Assembly (NCBI GenBank): GCA_902729315.2
Contig: LR746274.1
Coordinates: 4,615,037 to 4,679,036 of the forward strand
Length of the DNA stretch: 64,000 bases
Direction of reading: 5' to 3'
From: Spirodela intermedia
Taxonomy: Eukaryota > Streptophyta > Magnoliopsida > Alismatales > Araceae
The notes beneath the pieces are model-generated. The model was not told the origin of the DNA. It worked only from the letters and a program-made list of their open reading frames with translations, and did no database searches. The translations under genes and the position numbers were made by a program. Of this stretch, positions 22,292 through 42,736 are shown piece after piece (position 1 is the first letter of the stretch; each line of letters begins with the position of its first letter).

Positions 22292-24120
22292 CTATGATTT
22301 GGAAAGACTGGACAGCCAAGGAAGCAGCTTTTCATGGACAGCATCTGGTCTGTCATCATGGGGGCAGTGGCCAACTCCTTCTAGGACATATAGACTGATG
22401 TTTGGGAGCCGGGCAGGGAGTGAGGAGAAGTATCTGCCCACAGGGCCATCTAGAGGAGTAAATGGATCTTGATCACCCCACAGTACCAGAACAGGTAGGG
22501 ATATTTTTGGTATCAGGGACACCGGATTTGGCCCTGGTGGGCCCGTCACGATAGAGACAAATGCATCAAGAGCACCTTCATCGTTGGCTGGTCCCCGGAT
22601 GATCTGCATGCCATGGAAAGAAAGAATCTCACAGGCAGTCATTTACCTGAAAACATGAAATTTTATGTTACCTCGATGAGATCGTCATCAACAGATTCCT
22701 TGTTTCCGTACACTGATTCCAAGATGTTCTTAAGATTGTCTCTGTTTTTACCAGAGGAGGAGAAGACCTGATTAGGGTTTCCCAGTGAGACATGAATGAA
22801 GAGTGGAAGCTGTTCTACCTCTGTTTCACGCGATCAAAGAGGGCTGAAGCAATCCATCGCTGCCTTAATAGTATGTCAAATAGCGAAAGGAGAGGGAAAA
22901 GCAGCTTGATTCTCCAATCGTCAACGACGGCCTTGTTGTTCATCCCCCCTGCACAGTTCAGAAGCACAAGCCCCTGGACCAGACCTCCGGTGGACTCTGG
23001 TCTCCCACAAGGGTGAAGCACTGGGTGGCTTAGAGCTAGTGGCAGGCTAACATGGGTATAGAAGCCTTTTTCTTCAGATAAATCATAAATCATGTCCGAA
23101 GATCGTGGAGAATTTATGCATTGTTCACAAACCTGATGCAGCGATAACACAGGCAAGGCTTCCAACTGAGTTCCCGATCAGAACTGTCGGCCTCCTAACT
23201 ACTTCATCCAGGAAATCCAGAATCAACTATTGAAAGCACACCAGCGGGTTCAATGGGAATGGAATAAGTAGATCAATTTGCAACAAGACACTGTAAATAA
23301 TTTTTTTTCCTGTATACCTCAGCCCATGTTTCCATGGTATATTCAAATCCTTCTGGCTTGTCGGAGGCACCAAATCCAAGCAAATCGATTGCATAGACTG
23401 TGTAGTTCTCGGCTAATACTTCAATATTCCTGGAACAGCAAGAAAATATGGATGTTATCATGAAGATGGGGACCATCAGAATCACGGAGAAGGGCAATCT
23501 CACTCACTATATCATCGTCACCACAATCGTTCCATGTATGATCCCAGTGTATTCTATTTCGATCAATGACGGATTCAACAAATGCCACAAGATCGGTATT
23601 ATTTTGTGCCACTGGAAAGTTTCCTTGTGCATTAAATTGGTAGGGGAAGAAGATCATGAGAAATTTTCTAACCCTAATTCGGCTGGTTCTCGAGACAGGG
23701 TAAACGTATGCAATTATATAGAGGAGTCTTGAAGATGAAGAAGACAATGTTACTCATGTCGAGACCATTAGCAGCTCAGTACCTGCGCCAGTGGGGGATA
23801 GAAGCGCCGAAGCCGTGGACAAGCAAGACCGGCAGCCGATCACCAGCGACTTTGCCCTTCACCAAGAAGTTTACATTGAACCCCCTCCACTGCCAGGTAG
23901 TACAAGCCTCGTATATCTCCGGCAGCTTCAGCTGCCAACCGCTGCTCTCTGCGAGTGCCCCAGAGGCGAGGCGTCCATCTCCGACAACAGCCATCCCAGA
24001 TCGACGCCCTCTTCGTCTGGACGGAATCGAGAAAGAAGACGAAGACGGCGAGGCAGGCAACAAGAGGCGGGCGGACGGAGGAGAGAGGACAGAGGATGGG
24101 GGCATCGCCATGGCAGCCAT
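22292..24120 (-). CDS. CLD1: CLD1-type alpha/beta hydrolase (chlorophyll dephytylase family), six exons
   Basis: Minus-strand exons 24120-23783, 23429-23318, 23226-23133, 22996-22819, 22741-22672 and 22603-22292 join in phase to 367 residues. The N-terminus (MAAMAMPPSSVLSPP, then Ser/Arg-rich to about residue 45) is a typical plastid transit peptide. The hydrolase fold follows: oxyanion segment LLVHGFGASIPHWRR, then AIDLLGFGASDKPEG, nucleophile elbow IGNSVGSLA (Ser), acid residue in LWGDQDPFTP (Asp) and base in GVGHCPHDD (His), so the triad is complete. Family CLD1 removes phytol from chlorophyll in thylakoids during photosystem II repair. I base the subfamily on remembered blocks such as LVLLNCAGGMNNKAV; related plastid hydrolases exist, so substrate is less sure than fold. 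The reading frame is open further upstream but has no ATG there. The start is 376 bp from the stop of the GSTZ gene. Confidence 0.85.
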
Positions 24121-24496
24121 CTTGCTCAGGATTCCACCGATCCCGCTCGCGATGGAGAAGAAGATAAGGCGTCCTCTGCTTAGCGCTCCCCTTCCGTTCA
24201 CTGGCGGAAGATTCCCAACGGAATATTGCGCGGGTGTTGAAATAAAACCTTAGAATAACCATAATTCTCTTCCTGTCCCCATGACGTGGACGCGGGAGAT
24301 GGGGGGCGGGGCCGTCCGTTAGGTTGCGTTTAAAAGACCAGACAATAGAGAAAAACAGAGTTCATTCGTCCACTGTTTCTTACACGGAGAAGAAGAAGAA
24401 GAAGACAACGGAGGAAGAGCCAATAGGGAGGAGGAGGAGAAGGAAGACGAGATCATCTGCGCGGAGGAGGAGAAGAAGATCATCTTCTTCCTGATC
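24121..24496 (-). promoter_or_regulatory. Short spacer: GSTZ 3' flank and CLD1-type gene promoter
   Basis: Only 376 bp separate the stop of the upstream GSTZ gene from the start of the next gene on the same strand. The spacer carries GAAGAA-type runs (about 24387-24480) and GC-rich sequence near 24290-24320. It must hold both the 3' end of one transcript and the promoter of the other. No clear TATA box was seen. Confidence 0.4.
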
Positions 24497-26640
24497 TCAA
24501 GCGGAGGGGGGGCAATCGGGCTGCACCTCGGGGCGGGCTGCTTGGAACGCCGGGATCTCGTCGTACGCAGACATCAGCCGAGCGAGGATGGGGTAACGGC
24601 CCTGAGAGTTCCCGGAGAAGATGGAGCAATCTCATGTCAGCGCAAGAACGAACAGAGCCGCACAGCAACACAGCCGAGGTGAGTGGATTGAAATGCTTGA
24701 ACATAAACTGTAATCACCTCCATATATGCGGTCATACACAGCTTGAAACAACACAACTCGTTCGCCAGGACGTGTAAAACGCAGAAAAAAAATCTACTCC
24801 AATTATCAACCGTCCTTTTGATCGATGAACTAAACTGCGTTCCCGATAAAACAGGAAGATGCGGATCAAGCTCTGGAATATTTTTCAAGCAGCCCGATCG
24901 CACTTACCATGTCGATATTGAACCGAAAAGCTCCAGCGTAGAGCTGTGGCGCCAGAAATACATCAGCCTGCAAGTGGAAATAATAGAATTTCATCAGCTT
25001 CATGCACCAGATCATCTTCCAGAGGTGAATTTTACCTGAAAACCAGTACTCCTGTTTGGGAACCCGGAAATAGGTCTGAGTTATGTCAACTAGTAGTAGT
25101 CCCTGACTTCTCCATTTCAATAAAGGATGAGGGCTTGAGATGAGGGAGTGGAAGAGGGCTGCTCATTTTTACATGCAGGAATTAAAATTGACAAGGAAAA
25201 GCAAAAGAACTTGAGAAAACAGGAGGCGAGCATACCAGAAAGATTTCATCTCCTGTGGCATACTTTCCCGCATGCCGTTCTAGAAGCTTTTCAAGGGCTG
25301 AAAATCTCACGGGATGATGATAGATCAGTCAGGAAAACGAAAGCGCCAATCAGACAGATGCAAAGGACCGAGCAATGGCAGCTCAAAGAAAGATCAGCAA
25401 AGGAAAACATATATGGCTGTCGAACGGCGGAAGAAAGATCCGGACAGAATGATTCTGACCTTCAAACCCCGTTTCAACGTGATGCCGCGCCCATTCAAGT
25501 CTTTTGTCAGCATTTGAGAGCTCCTCAATGTAATTCTGTGGGTGAATGAAGACCATTAACCTTCTGAACCGGCAGCATTGCTAGTGATTAATGGAAACCC
25601 CCCTTACCAGTACATTAAGATTCTGAAGGGGTTGTATGCCCGAGAAAACGATGTTTGCCACCTATAATCAAAACACCGCAGCCGCTCACCATCAACCCAC
25701 CCAAGAGTATCATTGTACACGTACCGAATTATTTCAGTGCACAAATAAATCAAACAGGAGGAACCATTTGATAGAGAGCAAGATATCTAGAGCTTCTCAA
25801 CAGGCACCACTCAATGTATTTGAAATTTCTGACGAGAATTGAAGAAAAGGGGATTCAACTACCTGATAATTGATGGTTTTCTTCAAAAGATCACGAGGGA
25901 GCAGTGGGTGCTGAGGATATTTTTCCTCTAAGTACTGTCCAAACCAAGGCAGAAGAGAAAACAAAACATGAGCGAACAGGTGGATGAATCAACAGAGAGA
26001 AGAAAGGCATTTTCTACACACCAGTATGATCGCAAAAGAGTCTGCGATGACTGCTCCTTCGTCCACTAGAACGGGTACAAACTTTGAAGGATTCAGCTTC
26101 TCGAAATCTGCATTCCAGCCATTGAACGATCGGAAGAATTGGAGCTTATAACCCATCAAACAGTTTTCTCATGTGCACTCAGGTGCCGTGAAATCCAAGA
26201 AGATGTTCATTTGTGTATGAATCTGTAGAGATGATGTTAACAGCAAGAGGTTGATGCCCGGCCAAAAGACTGGGTCCAGCTCACCTGGGCTAAACTGCTC
26301 TCCTTTGACGAGGTTCACAGCCTTGTATTCGTATTCCAACCCTTCACGGCGAGCAAACCGGGAAGAACGCAGGGGACCAGTCAGTTTGACCATCGCTACC
26401 GCTACCAATAAATGGGCACTGAGAGAAGGGGCAGAGCAGGACCCTTGAGGTTGAGCGCGATCCGAACACGGTGAGAGCACGAACTTCGCCAGTATGAGTA
26501 CAGCATCAGCTTCTTGGCTTCCCCCGCGGCAGCAGCCTTCTGAGGAGCCAAGAAAAACAAGAATCAGAAGAGAGAGAGACGAAAGGAGTCGAAAAGGGAG
26601 GGGAGGGCGGGGGAGCTTTCACCTCTGAACCGGAAGCCAT
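24497..26640 (-). CDS. GSTZ1: Glutathione transferase zeta / maleylacetoacetate isomerase, ten exons
   Basis: Minus-strand exons 26640-26623, 26539-26443, 26341-26285, 26107-26022, 25934-25863, 25661-25608, 25535-25460, 25297-25236, 24967-24908 and 24601-24497 join in phase to 228 residues, the usual zeta-class length. The N-terminal thioredoxin-like domain has the zeta signature YWRSSCSHRVRIALNLKG with the catalytic serine. Then come LNPSKFVPVLVDEG and the glutathione-contact segment IADSFAIILYLEEKYP. The helical domain holds IQPLQNLNVL, YATGDEIFLADVFLAPQLY and a C-terminal PEVQPD. The enzyme isomerises maleylacetoacetate to fumarylacetoacetate in tyrosine breakdown, using glutathione as cofactor. 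The first coding exon is only six codons (MASGSE). Ten small exons match the many-intron structure known for this class. The gene starts 713 bp from, and divergent to, the gene at 27354. Confidence 0.95.
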
Positions 26641-27353
26641 GTATGAGGAGATCGAGATTCCCCCGCGGCCCACGCTTCAGAGCGAGCTTAAATCGAAGGA
26701 ACCCACAAGTCATCCAGGCAAGTCTTATAGGGGGTGAAAGCTCCAGTGGTTAGAGGAGACGGGGAGAAGGATAAGCCGTCTGCATTATTCTCAGAACACG
26801 ATCGCACCAAGTCAATCCACCAAGCATGGGAGGTGGCAGCCCCACGAGAAAAGGGCGGCGGCCGATCCGACGACTGGGGAAAGGCCGAGTTTTGAAGAGT
26901 TTTTATATTGGGCTAATATCGGCGATAATATTTTATTTCCTTTTAAGAGAATGGCCGCACCGGTCTCCTACTCGAGAGAGGGCCAGCCGACACTCTGGAG
27001 GAGGGAAGGCAGCATGAGCAGGCGTGGACAGGCAGAGAGGCCGCCCGTCGAATGATGATGCCCAATCGGGTTGACCCCACTGCGATTGACTTGTTAATTC
27101 TGATAAATAGATCGATGGTTGCCGATAAACCATTGATAATTTTCATAAATCAGGGGGTTTTTTTAGTCTAAGAGGCTGGTCCAAAAGATTTAGTAAACTA
27201 ATGTCAACAGTGATCGTCTCTATTTGCCCTCGGAAGGTTGTCGCAAAGCCCGGGCCGCCCTTTTCTGCGAGGAGTTCGCAGGAATCAAGGGATCTTCCTC
27301 CGCCGCTTCGTCTTCTTTCGGGACTTCTTCAGCTTCTGTGGGCTGCAGCGAAG
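26641..27353. promoter_or_regulatory. Shared divergent promoter region
   Basis: This 713-bp spacer separates two start codons on opposite strands, so it should contain both promoters. It is GC-rich near each gene and AT-rich in the middle (about 26900-26945 and 27090-27200). No definite TATA box or known element could be assigned. Confidence 0.45.
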
Positions 27354-29283
27354 ATGCTCGAGGACGCCGCCGAGAACGTCAAGCGTTACGCTCCTCCGCC
27401 TCAAAGGCAAGCTATCCCTCCTCCTTCCCGCCCCCCTCTCGTCCTCCTATCATAGCTCAACGATCGTTTCACTGGTAAAGCGTGGATGCTCGATTCTGCC
27501 GCTAGAATCGTATGTGATTTTACAATTAGCTTTCATCTTCGCAAGATCAATTGGTTCCTGCAAGCTTTCCTTTCTCTGATTCCCCAGCGTCATATGACTG
27601 ATGCTGTGCATATTTCTCTCCTCATAGGAACCGTGTGCTCAATCGGCGGAAATCTGGAGGTGAGCCGATGCTCGTCGTCTCTCCCTCCCTCCAACTTTTC
27701 ACTACCTGCGCGATCTTGAGCCGACCATACTTTTATAGTCAGATCCCTGGTGGAGTATCCTGTGATCTTCGTCCAGAAAATACCTTTTTTTTTCCTTTAA
27801 AGAATTTTTGGCCTATAAATAAACACATCAGTCTTTTTAGTAAAATCTTCTTATATGGCTCACAAATCTACGCTAATGGGCACCCATCTCACTGCTTTGC
27901 TCTCATGACATGAACAGAGGGGATCGACAGAGTAAACTACTCTTATGGGCACAGCGGCGAGAAGAGTCAGAGGTATCCGAGAGCTCATCCTTTCGTTGAT
28001 GATTATGTGGACATTGGGAACAGAAATGGCCAACACATAAAATTCTCATTCCAGGTTGATTCCTATAGCGGGATGCCATAGCAGTGAGGCTGCAAAGCTT
28101 TTGAATGAGCGTAAGTTCCATTGCTTTGGCCTTCAATGCTTACACTTTCCGAGCCTTGTCCTACTGAGTCAGATCGCTAGGAGTGGAGACATAACTCCAC
28201 CTAATGCTCCTTTTTCAATCTCCCATCTTTACCCAATTTTGCTATTTCATTACATTAATTCGTGTACATGGAACAGCTCAATTCGAGCAATTTTGACTAT
28301 CGTTGATGTTTTCTATCTCTTCTAGCGTCTCTCTGTCTGTGTAGAGCAATGCCAGTTGCATTACCAGGCGAGGTTCTTCAGTCTTGTGCCTGATTATGTC
28401 GAAACCATACCTGTGCGAGCACAAGTTTTAGCAGATCTGGTGCATCACCTGTGAGATTATAAAAGGGTCTCATGTCGGATGATGAAGCTGCTGCCAGATA
28501 TATGAAAATGTTGGGACACACGATTAATGGATGCATTCAGTTTCTGACATAGTTTTCCCTTCATGAAACGAAAATGTCAACCATCTCTCATCTGCTTCTT
28601 TGATTGATGTATATGTTGTCTGCGTTCAACTCCATCCAAAAAAATAAAAAATAAAAATAGGGAGCCTCAATATCATAGGACTTTGGAACTTAACCATATT
28701 TCACTCATCTCTTGGATCGCCCCATTTTCTGCTTTCATTTCCATTCCTGATCCATGCTTCTAGATGTAGGAGATTTTGGGTCGTCTCACTTCTAAATCTG
28801 GTGTTGACCTCGTCTTCTTGCTTGCTCAGGATGGGCGACTGCCGTGCATTCCTACGATGAACCCACTACGGATTTGTCTTCTGGTAAATGGCTGCCTTTT
28901 GAGGAACTGGAGATAAACGTGTTTCTGGTCTCCCCTCCCTCCTGCTTTCACCTCCATCCCCCGTACAATCGATCCCCTGCACAGATAGTGGTGCAGTCTT
29001 GAACTTGTTCTCCCATCCATCCGTTGACTTTCTATTTTCTTTTTAACAGAGCGCCCAATCATGTACTTGGGAGCCAGCGACTCATCCTGGGCAGCTCAGC
29101 TGAAGTTTCCTCATCAGGTGGGTGGCATCGGTGGCCCCTTTTCCTCTTTCCTGTGGACTTTCATATCATTTCCTCTTTCATTGACTCTCACCTGCGCCAT
29201 TTCCTCCCTTTCTTCTGCGGCAGATGGACTTTCTGGCTGAGCTTCGGCGTGCCATCCAGAGCTCTGACAGGACTGCCGTTTGA
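27354..29283 (+). CDS. Conserved plant protein of unknown function, seven exons
   Basis: Exons 27354-27406, 27628-27659, 27918-27972, 28055-28110, 28830-28883, 29050-29117 and 29224-29283 join in phase to a 125-residue protein. It starts MLEDAAENVKRYAPPPQRN, has the basic block RVLNRRKSG, then HSSEAAKLLNERWATAVHSY and the C-terminal blocks ERPIMYLGASDSSWAAQLKF and MDFLAELRRAI. I recognise these as a small plant-specific family without an assigned role; no catalytic motif, signal peptide or membrane segment is present. Intron 1 has a GC donor (AAG/GCAAGC) with a normal TAG acceptor, and the join is forced by phase. Exon 3 has two nearby AG acceptors; 27917 keeps the frame that matches the family. 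The family members I recall are somewhat longer, with an insert before the last exon. A minisatellite begins right after the stop codon. Confidence 0.8.
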
Positions 29284-29672
29284 CGCTTTTCGTGTAGTAT
29301 ATATGTTTTTTGTGTCATGCATGGCGGGAAGCTTTTCATGTACTATGTATGTATGCACTTGTAGTGTATATATTTCTTGTGTCATTCATGGTATGAAGCT
29401 ATTCGTGTGGTACATATGTATGCACTTGTAGTATATATGCTCCATGCCATGCATGGTGTGAAGCCTTTCATGAAGTATATATGTATGCGCTTGTAGTATA
29501 TCTGTTTTGTGTCATGCATGGTGTGAAGCTTTTCATGTAGTACATATGTATGCACATGTCATGAATGTCATGATGCTTTTTGTGTAGTATATATGTATGC
29601 ACTTTTACTATATATTTTTCATGTCATGCATAGCGTGAAGCTTTTCATGCAGTATATATTTATGTATATGAT
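29284..29672 (+). repeat. 65-bp minisatellite in the 3' UTR, about 6.5 copies
   Basis: Units beginning with CTTTTCATGTAGTAT-like sequence start at 29286, 29332, 29399, 29464, 29529, 29576 and 29641. Spacings are 46, 67, 65, 65, 47 and 65 bp, so the full unit is 65 bp and two units carry deletions. Each unit contains TATGTATGCACTT and TCATGCATGG. The array starts two bases after the stop codon of the preceding gene and would be transcribed as its 3' UTR unless polyadenylation is very early. Confidence 0.92.
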
Positions 29673-31430
29673 AAACTACATAAATTTAAAATTTATAAAA
29701 TTAGAAAATATTAACTTTTATATTTTTATAAATATTTGAACACAAGTATATCATTTATAATTTGATAAAAGAAATTATAAAAATAGTAAAAAAATCAAGT
29801 AAATTTAATTGAGATAAGATCATATAAAATTTTAGAAATTTTCATTAAAAAAATATGATTTATTATGATTTTTAAATTAAATGATAAAAATAAAATATAT
29901 TTAAAAAAATTACAAAAATAAGAAAAATGAGTATAGACATTAGAATGATGTTAGTGTCTTGATGAATCCAATTTAGGCAATGTATATAACTTTAACATCT
30001 CTCTTTAAATATGGACAATGTAGATAATATATAGATTTCTTTACAAAGTCTAAAAATTAATAAAATAAGTTGATGAATTGTCTTTGACAGTTGTCACTAA
30101 GTATAGTAGAAATTTAACAACTTTCAAAGTTTTTGATAGCCATCACATGACATAGATAAATTAGATAGAGGTGGGACACATCTTAAAGAACTTCATCTTC
30201 AAATGTATGTAGCAAAAAGAGGTTATTCATTGCATTTGATATGCTTTGAGTAAATGACAACGTCTCTTAATAGATTGTCTTCTTTTCAATTATGACTCAT
30301 TTGTCAATCAATCGTAGGTGATTTTTTCAACATATTTGTAATCTTTTAATGTATAATCATTCACTAATTAGGTGATTTAACTACTTAAATAAATAGTTAA
30401 AACTTAGAGAGCTTAAGCTCATTCTAAAATTGTTATTATGATATCTATAGTGAAGAACAGTTGACCAAATGAGGCTCTCAATTTGTATTTACTTGAATGA
30501 TGTTACAAATCTCTATTAAATAGTAATGATTTTGAGTTTCTGATTGAGTGATTTTGATGACTTAGTCGTTAACGACATTCTATAGAAAAATTATAATTTT
30601 AATTAAATAAAAATATGAGTTTTGGCTATTATAAGATTTTAACATTTGTCATTTATTTGGTTGGGTAAGATAGATAATTTGAATTACTCACATACCTTTA
30701 TATAGTGACAATTCCTTCTTATAAATTAGGGATGTTATAGATATAATAATATATAAAACTTATATGTGACTATTGATGTTAATTTAGTCCCACATTAGTT
30801 GTTATCCATTATTTGATATGTATATATAGTAATTTCTCATGTATGATTACTCTTTGCTCCATGCTTGTGGGACAATTATACTTTTGACTTATGTGTGGGC
30901 TAGACTAATCAATTGGTTACTTTGTGCTTTCAACTTACTTGTGGGATCTATTGACTAGTGGGTCCCCCCTAAAATATAATTATAAAAATTATATAAAATT
31001 ACATAAAATCACATAATTAATTACAAATTCATATTAATCAACTAAAAAATATTTTCTCAATTTAATATAAATATAAATCATATAAAATTGATTTTGATAA
31101 ATATAAATATAAAAAATCATATAAAATTGATTTTGATGATCTATTTCTCATAAGTTAGGACTTAAACTATATTATTAATTAATTCTTAAGTCATGATAAT
31201 AAAGACTTATTAATGTTCATATTATGAATGTATGAGGTATGACACCATATGATCAAAGTAGTTCAATGATGTATAACACGAGATTCTAACACAACTCCTT
31301 TAAATGAAAATATATTTAGTTTTGTGAATTTTTGATTGATTTTAAGAAGGCCCCAAAATAATCTTAGAATATCAAAATTATGATTTCCATCGATTAAAAA
31401 TTTATAAAAATAGATGAAAATAGTCATGAT
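29673..31430. mobile_element. AT-rich dispersed repeat, copy A (decayed transposon likely)
   Basis: Very AT-rich sequence with no readable protein. The parts at about 29685-29770 and 31000-31215 match a second locus at about 60650-61010, for example the shared blocks AATTTAAAATTTATAAAA, TAATCAACTAAAAA and TATATTATTAATTAATT. Near 30780 the segment TTAGTCCCACATTAGTTG resembles the AGTCCCACAT box often seen in plant LTRs. I infer an old retrotransposon or LTR; type and borders are unknown. Confidence 0.5.
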
Positions 31431-31436
31431 TAAATC

Positions 31437-31517
31437 GAATGTGGGCCCCTGTAATTAATTATTTTCTATTTTTTTATTTTAAAGGGGAAGTGTGATAAGC
31501 TTTGAATGTGGGCCCCT
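31437..31517 (+). promoter_or_regulatory. Paired TCP/site II elements upstream of KDSA
   Basis: The 14-mer GAATGTGGGCCCCT occurs twice, at 31437-31450 and 31504-31517, about 660-740 bp upstream of the KDSA start codon. Its core GTGGGCCC is the consensus bound by plant TCP transcription factors (site II type TGGGCC), commonly found in promoters of housekeeping and growth genes. Binding is inferred. Confidence 0.5.
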
Positions 31518-32177
31518 ATAAACGGCTGCAGTTGCCCGTAATGCGCACATTTTGGCGACGTGATTATTTGAAGAACCCACGTTCTGGTCCTCGGGCTCAT
31601 ATCGTCGGCCCCGCGCTGTTTGTAGCCGGGAAGGTGGTGACGAGAGAGCGAGGCCTTCGTCGGAGGCAATCTCGTGAGATTTCCTTGTCTTCGCTGCCCC
31701 AGGGAGACTGTTGAAACGCTAGTGTACACAGAGAGAAGAGACAGGAGTCGATTCCGTAAAGACCGTCGCTGCTAATACGAACTCGAGACTAGCCATCTCG
31801 AATTGGCGACCCCGAGACCTGGGAGGTCTCGGTTCCTTCTTTATCCTTCCCGTTTTCCCTTCTTCTCTACCCGATCACTCCCCATATACGAGGAGTCTTA
31901 TCCGTAGAATCTGAATCTGGGTGCGTTATCTTTCTTTCTTTCTTTTCCATTGTTGTCTTCGGACACGGGTCAAGCTCGTGGAACTAGATCTAGAGCTGAG
32001 TTCCTGAATCTGAGCTTTAGCTGCGTTTTCGCATTTTTCGTTCCCCCCCGAAAATTCCGTGTAGTGGTCCCAGTGTTATTTTTCAGCATGTTCCCGCATT
32101 TCTGTTTTTGCTGCTGATTAGTGTGTTCATGTTTGTTTTTCTGCGGCTCCAGATCTCGCTTCTGGTTTCTGACGGCA
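31518..32177 (+). promoter_or_regulatory. Probable promoter and 5' leader of KDSA
   Basis: Base composition rises sharply from the AT-rich repeat into GC-richer sequence at about 31500-31900, followed by pyrimidine-rich leader-like sequence. A leader intron ending at CTCCAG just before the start codon (about 32152) is possible but not proven. Confidence 0.4.

Positions 32178-42736
<10,559 letters not shown>

Noticed and set aside
24480-24704. A 74-codon minus-strand frame over the last GSTZ exon
   Set aside because: Wrong frame. The correct frame gives the conserved C-terminal PEVQPD and joins in phase.
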